Part shown: in pieces, positions 9,040 to 17,450 of the stretch
How positions within the stretch are numbered: position 1 is the stretch's first letter
How the letters are laid out: each line of letters starts with the position of its first letter
NCBI GenBank assembly: GCA_003693705.1
Contig: RBZT01000693.1
Location: 1-27,084 of the forward strand
DNA length: 27,084 nucleotides
Source of the DNA: Polymyxa betae
Taxonomy: Eukaryota > Endomyxa > Phytomyxea > Plasmodiophorida > Plasmodiophoridae
Reading direction: 5' to 3'
Notes under the pieces: generated by a model
Databases searched by the model: none
The model's input: the letters and a program-made list of their open reading frames with translations, nothing else
Told to the model about the DNA's origin: nothing
Program-made: the position numbers and the translations under genes

Positions 9040-9722
9040 TCTGTACTCTTAAACTGTTGAATTAAAGTCAAAGGGATCGTGCCTTGCTGTTCAGAACCCA
9101 TGATTCAGAAATATATATGTCTACGACCAATCAGTAACTGGGATAAATTCATTTATGAAAATTCCCATACAATCGGATTGTGCGCAATTCATTGCGTACG
9201 GGGGCTTTGGGACCTCAAATCCGATTAAACCTGTTTGGAACATTCCGATATTTAAGATTGCGAGGGCTGCGGAAGTCTCCGCAGATTATCCGGGTGGCGG
9301 TCGCTTCTTTACACTCCCATCAGATCCTCCGCTCGGAACCGCAATCAGCTGTCCTGATACTTTAAGAGATATATTCGGTGCCACGGGGTTTGCACGAATA
9401 TCAGCATCTTGCTGGATTAGCATTACAGCAGCTTGACCGTCTCTGACTAACCGCGAATCGCACGAAGTGGCCCGCGACGTCGATATGTTTTCGTTCGATA
9501 TCGCTCCTTGTCGTCCTCAGCTATCGCTATTTAGTCTCTTACTTGAACAATGACTTGAGAATTGAGAGCACTATTGAATTATGATTTAAGTAGAATTTGA
9601 TTCCAGTCCCCAAGGTCTCGTTCGGGGCGGCCAGGGTAGTTCCGGGCTTTCGGAAGCCTGACAATGACTCACGCCGCCTCTTGTCCATCAGTGACGATTT
9701 GGACCATCGGGTCTCCCCCTAT
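9040..9722. other. No recognisable gene
   Basis: The longest frame (9155-9436, +) has no resemblance I can name and no flanking support. A 9-base inverted pair, AATCGGATT near 9170 and AATCCGATT near 9222, is the only structure noticed. Confidence 0.4.
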
Positions 9723-10227
9723 CATTTTAGAGTATTTTACGGATATATTCTGTTGGATCAATGTCACTGGAACAACTATTTGCATCGACTGACTCAGGTT
9801 TCCTATTTGTCTTAAATGTGAGACAGCCTTACTACACACTGTTTCCTTCAGAATCGTCGCACTCCTGATTGAAGCCAATGTTGAGCAATAATGATCGCAC
9901 CCATAATACCGGAACGTCTTGACAAGCCTTGCTGAGCGATTCTTACTCCGCTTCTGCTGTGAACAACATATGGCACTTCTGCTTGCTACTTGAGTAGTGC
10001 ACAGTGTTGAAGTTCGAGGACCTACTGGCCAAGATGAGTCTGGAAAGGTAATTCAGGTTAATTCGAAGTACTGATCTACGTAGTGCTCGTGCAGAGGTCC
10101 CATAAGTAAGTCCTGTTCCAGTTACCACATATAACCAGATCTCTAAATAGACAATAACTATTGAAGCTGAAATAAAGGCAGTGTATTCACGAGAGATATT
10201 AAGGTACCTTAGCCTCTCTTCATTCAA
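9723..10227 (-). pseudogene. Ty1/Copia RNase H remnant
   Basis: Read on the minus strand, the hallmark Copia RNase H segment is visible: HYSSSKQKCHMLFTAEAE at about 10005-9947 (family consensus W-S-S-K-Q...STAEAEY), then after one stop SLSKACQDVPVLWVRSLLLN and IGFNQE (about 9938-9860). Upstream, LTYGTSARALRRS near 10120 matches the 'G-L-x-Y' block that precedes the first catalytic Asp in this family. Stops within and after the motif show decay. It is the 3' end of a minus-strand Copia copy and lies immediately next to the 5' gag of a plus-strand copy. Confidence 0.7.
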
Positions 10228-10347
10228 ACTAATCCGAATTCCAAAACTTGGTCTGGCTTCAACAGATTAAGAGTCCCAAGCTACACAGAATCCATTTCTC
10301 ATTACTCTTCCATAAACTATTTGCCTATTCTACTCATCAACTCCCAA

Positions 10348-10590
10348 ATGGCGTCTTCTGATCTTCATGACCTAAAACTGACTATCTTCAATGGCGAACG
10401 ATCCTCTTTCCAGTTATGGAAGTCGAAATTGCTGATGTATCTGGACTCAAGAGACCTAGAAGAATTTGCAACTGGAATTATTGACGACATGGGCAGTTGC
10501 TCTCCGGTAGTTATCAAAGACGACCTCCAAACGAAACAAGCAAAAAAACAAAAAGCCTTATATGTCTTTGTCTCCGCGATGAAGTACTAA
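10348..10590 (+). pseudogene. Ty1/Copia gag N terminus, truncated
   Basis: Starting at the second ATG of the frame (10348), the sequence reads MASSDLHDLKLTIFNGERSS, then FQLWKSKLLMYLDSRDLEE. This is the typical start of plant- and protist-type Copia gag (DUF4219/UBN2 style: 'F-x-G-x-N/S-x-x-x-W-K'). The frame ends at 10590, where the 3' side of Gypsy A begins on the other strand, so the rest of gag is missing. A leader of about 90 bases without coding potential precedes it. It is probably the 5' end of an element interrupted or deleted at about 10590. Confidence 0.7.
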
Positions 10591-10596
10591 GCTCGG

Positions 10597-11352
10597 TTAT
10601 AGAACGTAATCACCGACAGTGAAATTGGCTGCGGGATACTTACGCTTAGAGTTTTTGCGAACTCGGCTACTAACACGACTTTCGGCAACGTCAGCGTGCA
10701 TTTTAGATAACGACTCTTTCAAGTCAGAAACACGCTTGGCCATCTTCTCCTCCGACAGGGGCATTGACATAATCTCCTGTTTGCGTGGGTTCCAAATTGC
10801 GTCGAGAGGAGTCGACGGATCGCGAGCAGTGAACAATGTAATCGGGGAGAAACCTAAGGCTGGCGGAATGGTATTATTCAAAGCAAAACGTACACTTGGT
10901 ACTAGCAAAGGCCAATCGCGCAGAGCCAGGCGAAACTCCGAAATTAACGATCAAAAGACCGATAAAATACGATGATTAGCTGTTTCGACACCTCCGTACG
11001 TCCACGGGCAGTACGCCAAGTGAAAGTGATGTGTGGCACGCATACGTAGAGCTAATTCAGCAATAATATAAGTCACAAAATGAGTACCACGGTCTGTGAC
11101 CCAAACGGGGGCTATTCCATGACGAGAAACCCAATCTAACAAAGAATCGGCGGCATGAGCAGCGCTGGGCTCAACCGCAGGAAACATATCGACATAGCCT
11201 GAAAGTCGATCGCGAAAAACCAACAAGTGTTTTGACTGAAAATTAGAAGGACCGATATATAGATAATCGAAATCAATAATCTGGTTAGCTACTGTAGGAG
11301 CAGCTGTAGCACCGAATGGTCTAGGAACTACATCACCAGCTTTGCCTGGCAC
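10597..11352 (-). pseudogene. Gypsy A integrase (disrupted, C terminus missing)
   Basis: After the frameshift near 11370 the frame resumes with CLHC, the Cys pair of the HHCC zinc finger. The catalytic core has Asp in IDFDYLYIG, the second Asp in WVTDRGTHF, and Glu in [10 protein letters not shown], all three acidic residues of the D,D-35-E triad. A single in-frame TGA at 10951-10953 follows SVF. The same frame then continues with SEFRLALRDWPLLV, the FALN segment (NNTIPPALGFSPITLFT) and ends FTVGDYVL at 10597. Gypsy C continues past the equivalent point with VARE and a chromodomain, so about 200 residues and the 3' LTR are lost here. Confidence 0.8.
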
Positions 11353-14300
11353 ACAATGTAAACATAAGCGAACAAATTCCGCGACATCAGCTCATATAGT
11401 CGACCAAAAAATCGAGGAAGTAAAACAGAAAGCGTTGCTGAGACACCACGATGGCCAGAAGAGCCACAATGCGCGACTATCAAAATACGTAGTTGAAGAG
11501 TTTTAGCACTATCAGGAATCCATAGGACACCAGTATCGCTAATAAAAAGTCCAGCTAGATTACGAAAAAAATTAATCGATCCTATAACGTAGGATTCGAC
11601 ATCACCATTTAGAGCTTCGCGCTGAACATCAGCAATCTCAGACTCTGTAAGGAACACGAGGTTCTGAAAAGGATTAACGATGCCTGCAGGAATGTTGGAC
11701 TGTCGTTTCAATCTACAAACTCGGAGTGGTATAACTGAAGGACCAGCACCCCACCGCGAACGCATATCCGCCCAAACATTGAACTGTCCTGGAATGTGCT
11801 CAATATCATAATCAACAGAACTAAGCTTCAGGGCCCATCGATACGATTTATCCAAAGTGTGTTGTTTCAAAGGAAACGAAGTTGATTCGGGGTTGAAGAT
11901 AAACATAAGATTGCGGTGATCAGTGAAAATAAGTAGTTTACGATCATAAATCAGAAGGTAATCGAATCGTTGACTTGCATCTACAATAGGGGACGCCTCC
12001 TTTTCGGGAATAGCCCAACGAGCTGACAAACCCCGAAAACTACGACTAAAGAATGCTAACGGAAAGTGGTTTTGTTCAGGAAGAGGCTTACTGAGCTCTG
12101 AAGGTTCGACCTGTGTTATAATAATAGAATAAGAATCTGCTGAAGCATCAGTAAAAAGACAGCGATCATGATCCTCACGCGGATGGTATAGAGTTACCGC
12201 GTTAGAAATCGCGCTAATAGTACTACGAAAAGAATCCTCATTTTTAGAAGTCCAAGCGTGCGTCATGATAGGAATACGCCGCGAGACAGCCTTAGAACGA
12301 GACGGCTGACCATGGAGCAGTTGCTCCAAAAGGTCGCGCAGCGGACGTACGTGACGCTCAAAGTCAGATATATGAGTACTAATCCAAGTAGCAGCGCAAA
12401 GAAACTGCATAAGATCCGCTGCAGTTTTCGGAGATGGCATTGTTACTAACGATTGAATTCTAGAAGGATCATGCCGTACTGACCCTTGAGAATAGAAGCG
12501 ACCGCAATATTTGGCCTCCGTAAGAAACAGACGACAACGAGCAGCATTTAATTTCGAACCTTTGACCTTATAGAATTCGAAAATAGTTTGAAGAACGATA
12601 AAAAGATCATCAGACGACGGCGCGTGAGCTAAAAGGTCATCGACCCATATTAACATTTGAAATTGGGAGAGAGAGCCTCTAAAAAAAGTCTCCATCCCCT
12701 GCTGAAATATAAAGACAGAATTGGTATTTCCTTGTGGTAGGCGTCGAGGAGTCACAACGCCTAAAGGAGTTAGCATAGACTTTGACTCAATATCACCACA
12801 AATAGGGAACTGCCAGAACCCTTTAAAAGCGTCCAGCGTAGCAAAATATTTAGAATTTACCAAGTAGTCTCCAACAGTGTGTAGATGAGGCATCGGAAAA
12901 ACACGCCGTAAAATCTGAGAATTGGGATATCTTAAATATACCACGGCGCGTAATGTCCGATTTTGTCCTGGTTTAAGAACGTAAAATACCGGAGAAGACC
13001 ACAACGATTTTGGGTTATGAAAGACAAAATCGTAGGCGATAAGCTGTTCGAAATGTTTTGTAAGAAACTGACTATGAGGAAAAGGATGACGTCGTGGGCG
13101 ACACAGCTGCGGCAGAGCATCTTCCTTTAACATAATTGGAAAAGCGGGAATATCCAGCGCGGGATCAGGTCCGAGACGAACTCGAAAAATATCGCGATAA
13201 TTTATCAGAAGAGGCCGAAAACGGGCAACAAAATCAGTAGAAGCGCCATTGCTAACAGCGTCCTGTATAATATCACGGAGCGCCGTATCGAGTTCGGCAT
13301 CGTCTGTTATTCTTAGAAATACAGAATCGTCACCTTCTAATTCTGAAACCAAATCACCACCAATATCATCAGGTTCCGTCGACGGTATAGCGGAAGATAA
13401 TTCTGTAGCACCATCATCCACTTCGACTTGTTGAGCTCCCAACGCGGTCGCAATGCGATCCACGTCGATCCCTAATGCAAGTAACAGCGGTCGACCCAGA
13501 AGAACTTCATGCATATCACCGTTCAAAACGTAGATCCAATGACGCCGGACAGTTACGGGCCCAGCAGAGGTGTGAATAATGACATCAGCAAGAAACTTTA
13601 TAGAAGACGTCTGAATACTGCCATCGCACAAAGAGAAACTCTGCACGACCTTGCAGATTTCACAATCAGCAGTTGAAATAGCATTCCATTTATTTTTGCC
13701 AATAACTGTAAAATCGGCACCATCATCAAGGACGCTTGCAAAATCATGTTCTTGGTCACCGATTACAATACGAACAGAATCGATAACGCGAGCGACAGGA
13801 CGAGGAGACAGCTTGACAGCACTATCTGTACTTACCTCAGAAGAGCTGAGAAAAATCAGATGAATAAATAGACGCATCAGAATCCGAAACTGGACCCGAT
13901 ACGATCGAAACAGATTGCGGAATAATCGGAGCAGACCAGAATTGATAGCTTTCCGTATCAGTAAGACGACTAGCCCGAGCGGTATTCCATTCGTGTTCCT
14001 GGACGGAGCAGACGGCTGCGATTGCGAATTAACGGCTGTAACCGACGCTGCCGATGACTTAGCAGGTGCTACAGTCGTAGACGCTGGAGTAGAGGTGGTG
14101 CTCATGCTATTCTGCACCCTGGGAACGAAATTCCTACTGTAACCCCCATAGGAATTAGTTGAAGATGATTGCTGGCCAGGCAGACCCGATCTATTCCTAG
14201 AATTGTCGGCGTTCGATGTTATAGCACCCTGGGCCGGTACCGGCTTCGAAGCCAAAAGTTTACGCTGACGAAATTCTTCCAATAAACGATTAGCTTCTTC

Positions 14301-14690
14301 ATTACTGCAACTTGGACATTGTCTGACATGATGCTGGCCCTTACATTTAAAACATTCTAAAGGACCACGAACAGTTGTTATAGATTTAACTGGAAGATTA
14401 GAAGGTGTGCGGTTGAAGCGCTTGAACGCTAGCAAAGTTTCCACTAAAAAATCGTGAAATTTTAACATGTCTGATTGGGCTTCAACATGCTCTACGTCTA
14501 AAGAAGCTAGAACAGATTCTCGCAACGCCTCTGGGTGTAACGAATCGACGATTGCGCGTATCTGTTTTTTACGAAGATCTTCTAGAGAAGCGAAACGATC
14601 ATTAAGACCATGTTGTCGGAGAATCTCATCCGATTGATTGAAGATACTCATAACACTAAAATACAGATCGTCGTGATGACCGAACTTCAA
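11328..14690 (-). pseudogene. Gypsy A gag-pol polyprotein (1,120-codon frame)
   Basis: This is the longest frame of the window. Residues 1-100 are gag; CFKCKGQHHVRQC at 113-125 is a zinc knuckle with one residue fewer than the usual CX2CX4HX4C; 150-235 is a Ser/Pro linker. The protease site reads VLDDGADFTVI (320-330), with Asp where Ser or Thr is usual. RT spans about 525-780: LDAFKGFWQF (first Asp at 620), LPQG at 651-654, and IWVDDLL with the paired Asp at 684-685 after Trp instead of Tyr/Phe. RNase H follows (LFTDAS with Asp 848, FTDHRN near 924, HIPGQFNVWAD near 965). The integrase zinc finger begins with His 1074 and 1080. Residues of about 236-285 are read in the wrong frame between two compensating shifts, and another shift near 11370 cuts the integrase. 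It is therefore open but not functional. Confidence 0.85.
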
Positions 14691-14698
14691 AGATTTGA

Positions 14699-15010
14699 AG
14701 CACTGTGAAAAGCTAGACCAGTAAAGGATTTAAAATGAGTTAAGAGCTTATCGTCGGTCACGCTATCTGCTGACCCATGAGCCAACTTAAGAATGTATGT
14801 ACATAGATGATTCAGAATCCAAGGCTCAATCGCCTCTCGTAGCGGGATCGCAGACAGCTTCCGATCGTCGGCAACTGCTGTATTAAAACGAGTAATACTT
14901 GAAGTGTAATTGGTCCATTCTGTAAGAAACAGTCTAACCAAATTACGATCGTATCCACTAAGGCGTGGCGGTGTAATCAATGAGGTCTGAAAACCGTTCA
15001 TACCTATCAA
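14699..15010 (-). pseudogene. Gypsy A gag, N-terminal part
   Basis: The frame begins MIGMNGFQTSLITPPRLSGY (a second Met lies four codons in) and resembles the gag start of Gypsy B (20517), which reads NPFLFSLIFPPQLSVYDR. Shared landmarks are PPxLSxYDR, a W-x-x-Y helix and a Leu-rich stretch. It shifts frame near 14700: the wrong frame ends HSASNL, while the paired frame reads CFKSLKFGHHDD. That continues into the long downstream frame and aligns with FRSIRFVHHDD of Gypsy B. So gag and pol were originally one frame, and this break is a mutation rather than a programmed gag-pol signal. The protein would form the particle coat. Confidence 0.7.
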
Positions 15011-15240
15011 AGGATATAGGAGAAAAAATGCGAGAAAGATCGAGGGTTAGGGTTTAGAGAACCCTAAGACTAGAATCGATTATAATGAGAGATAAAGAAA
15101 CAGCTACAGAGTGAGCCGTATAGCGAGTAGAGAAGCAACGAAAATAGGCCTATGAGACGACTTCCGTAAACGCTAGAAAGTCTAGACGAGAAGAGTCTTT
15201 TAAGTAGAACAAAACAAGCAGAAGAATAATAATGTATTTA
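15011..15240 (-). promoter_or_regulatory. Gypsy A leader with telomere-like motif
   Basis: This non-coding stretch precedes gag. On + it contains GGGTTAGGGTTTAG at 15044-15057; in the sense of the element this is CTAAACCCTAACCC, about 35 bases before the gag ATG. The same type of motif occurs in the leader of Gypsy B (20727-20743). The outer part, on -, is A/T-rich (AAATACATTATTATTC) and resembles the outer part of the Gypsy B leader (AAATAAATGAATCATTC). This probably includes 5' LTR sequence, but no second LTR is present to define it. Confidence 0.5.
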
Positions 15241-15295
15241 CATATAAGAGACCATGAATCGATCTTAGTCTACTCGACCGATTGTACGGTAAATG

Positions 15296-15870
15296 TTGGT
15301 AGTTATTTTCAAAAAGAGAATCTGAAAAAAACGACTCACGCCTCACATCCGCAATCTATACTCCTTCTTATTGCTCTTGCATCACTGCATGGTTTGCAGA
15401 TGCGCCAGGTAGATGTTGTTGGGCCATTCTTAAATGGCGCCCTTGAAGAGTCCATATACATGTCTCAACCACAGGTCTTCAAAATACCTGGGTTGGAGCA
15501 TAAAATCTGTAAGCTTAAGAAATCACTTTACGGGCTTAAACAGGCAGGAATGGTTTCTAACACTGAACGAGACAAGTTCCTTACATCACACTTGAACTTC
15601 ATAAGGGGCAGGGCAGACCCCTGCATCTACGTGTATAGAAACTCATCCCAGCTCATCATGATTGCCGCACATGTCGATGATCTGCTCATTGTTCACAACG
15701 ATTTAAACATATGTAATAATGTCGTGGACAAATTATCTTCAAAATGGAATTTAACCGATCTAGGTATCCCAACTAGATTATTAGGTATGCGTCTACGTTA
15801 AGCATCTAACGGGGCCATCATGTTGGAGTAGACAGAATATATGGAGCAGCTGTTTGACAGATTCAATAGG
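15296..15870 (+). pseudogene. Ty1/Copia reverse transcriptase fragment
   Basis: This fragment covers the palm and fingers of Copia RT: YFQKENLKKTTHA (a damaged form of the region before the first motif), LLLIALASLHGLQMRQVDVV with the first catalytic Asp, FLNGALEESIYMSQPQVF, KLKKSLYGLKQAG, RADPCIYVYRN, and the active site AAHVDDLLIVHND with the paired Asp. RFLG is seen as RLLGMRLR. The same frame continues past a stop at 15799-15801 and another near 15832 as NGAIMLE-TEYMEQLFDRFN to about 15865, then ends. RNase H is absent. The catalytic residues are intact although the fragment is dead. It follows directly on the 5' side of Gypsy A. Confidence 0.85.
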
Positions 15871-16440
15871 CGGTAACAAAATTAGATTTTGTGCGCTCCC
15901 GGAGAATCGATTCTCCCACGGGATTCAGCAGATTTTTCGATTCTCCCGGGAGAATCACGGAGATAAAATAGCGTGATCGATTTTCGGGATTGATCTGGTC
16001 ATGATGTGTGGTGTCTGTCTCGAATATATCATCCATTTCTACTATGAACGCACCTGTTATCCAAGCTGCCGCTTCGCAGCCACGTGCTGTGGCTGCTAAT
16101 TTTCCTCAGACAGCAAAGCAACCCTTGCGACAGGTTTTCCTTCCAATAAGAAGAAAACAACAGAGCCTGGAGCTGCACTCTCCATGACAAACGTGTTTTG
16201 ATGCAGTTAATGAGTCTATTGCACGCAATTTTTCCAAACGCACTGACGCATTTTATTACAACAGTGGCGCACTATTACGCCGTCACTGGCGCTGTTTTTG
16301 ACTCGAAACTGAGCGTGGCTGCGCAGACACCGCACGCACTCCATGCACCCTCTTGTCCTCATTCCTTTCACCTTTTATTGTCGACTTCACACCAAGATCA
16401 GTCTTGCGCCTGGGCATGGCTATGACTAGAGGCGATATGA
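15871..16440. other. Palindrome-rich stretch, no firm gene
   Basis: Two perfect palindromes lie close together: GGAGAATCGATTCTCC (15901-15916) and GATTCTCCCGGGAGAATC (15939-15956). They share the unit GAGAATC and resemble the subterminal repeats of a hAT-type transposon end. A reading frame from 16044 (MNAPVIQAAASQPRAVAAN) runs to a stop near 16183, and a shifted continuation (NKKKTTEPGAALSMTNVF) follows. This might be the start of a transposase, but I cannot name it. No matching opposite end was found. Confidence 0.35.
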
Positions 16441-16450
16441 TGAGGTGTAC

Positions 16451-16745
16451 GGCCCTCTGTCGCGAGGGCCGGTCTCCTGAAATAATGGATAACCCCTCTT
16501 CTCTTAACGCCTACTTGTATGTCTGAAGCCGTTACCTGGGCCATCCTGCAATGGTATCAGAAAGTCTACATGCTCTTTTCCGATGTCTATTCAAGCCAAG
16601 TGTAAAATCCATACGGCCCGTTTTAGGGTGCTTAATACCGGTGGATCTTGGCTGCTGTCGGCATAGAGCTGTAGAATCTTACCAATTGTACAGCTACCTG
16701 TGAAAGGGCCGGTCTCCTGGACAAAATGATGACTAGTGGTCTGTG
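16451..16745 (+). repeat. Dispersed repeat, copy 1
   Basis: This segment is homologous, in inverted orientation, to about 24661-24980. Shared landmarks are GAGGGCCGGTCTCCTGAAAT (16464-16483), AAGCCAAGTGTAAAATCCAT (near 16595), ACGGCCC...TTAGGGTGCTTAATAC (16613-16639) and TGGATCTTGGCTGCTG (16642-16657). The core GGGCCGGTCTCCTG recurs at 16706-16719, so the unit is bounded by direct repeats about 240 bases apart. Coding capacity is not evident. It could be a short LTR-like or SINE-like element. Confidence 0.6.
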
Positions 16746-17236
16746 TTTTACGTTCTTCTGACTTTTTTGGAAAATGATAGTACCTGTAACAGCCGCCTGA
16801 AAGCAAATATTCTTGTCGGGATGAATTAGATTGCATATGAAAGAGATTCCTGGCAATTATAATTGGATTGCTTACTGGTGATGTATTGGCTGATCTGGCT
16901 AGGCTGCGAATAACTTTGACAAATAAACTTTAAAAACAGATATCACTTTACTTTATGTTCGAGATTGATTGATTAAAGCTAGCTACGATTTTTATTGTAA
17001 AAATTTAATTTATCCTGATTGCGTTTCTCTGCCATTATTGTGATTACATGCGTTCTGGATATGTAAATTTTAGGCAGATGCTCATGCAAATATCTGCAAT
17101 GCTCCGCAAATATCTGATAGCAGAAACTGCGATTTCACGCATTTCGACATGCAAAATTCTGCGTGAGCTTGCGAAATGGCCGTGAAAATTCGCAGGTCCG
17201 AAAATGCGGTAAAACGCAGGTCTGCGCAGTTCCGGT
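16746..17236. other. No gene; A/T-rich, possible decayed transposon end
   Basis: No credible reading frame is seen. The right part (17086-17230) is crowded with variants of GCAAA, TGCGATTT and CGCATTT. It includes GAAAATTCGCAGGT (17184-17197), which recurs at 24230-24243. Clustered short subterminal repeats are a feature of hAT ends, so this may be such a remnant. Confidence 0.35.
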
Positions 17237-17239
17237 GGA

Positions 17240-17450
17240 TACACCAGAATACAGTTCAGGAATTGGCGACAAAGACATTACCACATCAACTGGCATCATC
17301 AGAATCGAAAATGTCCTGCTAGTTCCGAACTTGAAGCGCAAGTTAATCTCAGTAGGCCAACTGAGAGGGTTACAAGTTTGCGTTCGATGGGAGCCAATTA
17401 GATATCTATGAGAGAAATGAATGGTTAACCGCTGGGAACTGGAAGTCGGC
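17240..17450 (+). pseudogene. Ty1/Copia protease to pre-integrase fragment
   Basis: This short piece reads SGIGDKDITTSTGIIRIENV, then LLVPNLKRKLISVGQL in one frame. After a shift it continues EGYKFAFDGSQLDIYERNE, then WLTAGNWKS. The order fits the Copia segment just after the protease ('L-x-D-V-L-x-V-P-x-L-x-x-N-L-I-S-V-G-Q-L'). It carries no catalytic residues and abuts the truncated 3' side of Gypsy B on the opposite strand at about 17440-17460. Confidence 0.7.

Larger units (their letters stand above)
10597..15240 (-). mobile_element. Ty3/Gypsy element A, 3'-truncated
   Basis: This is an LTR retrotransposon on the minus strand with the order gag, zinc knuckle, protease, RT, RNase H, integrase, which defines Ty3/Gypsy. 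The 5' side has a non-coding leader with a telomere-like motif (15011-15240). The 3' side stops abruptly inside the integrase C terminus (FTVGDYVL at 10597), so the tail seen in Gypsy C (rest of integrase, chromodomain, polypurine tract, LTR) is absent. No LTR pair was identified. It lies between two plus-strand Copia fragments. Confidence 0.85.

Noticed and set aside
12258-14142. Several plus-strand frames of 60-75 codons inside Gypsy A
   Set aside because: They are opposite-strand shadows of the clearly coding minus-strand polyprotein.
14687-14705. A programmed gag-pol frameshift in Gypsy A
   Set aside because: Comparison with Gypsy B puts the break inside gag, upstream of the zinc knuckle, so it is a mutation and not a recoding site.
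10348-15870. One Copia element interrupted by Gypsy A
   Set aside because: Gag start and RT do flank Gypsy A on the same strand, but the rest of gag, protease and integrase are missing from both sides, and Gypsy A itself is truncated. A simple insertion does not explain this.
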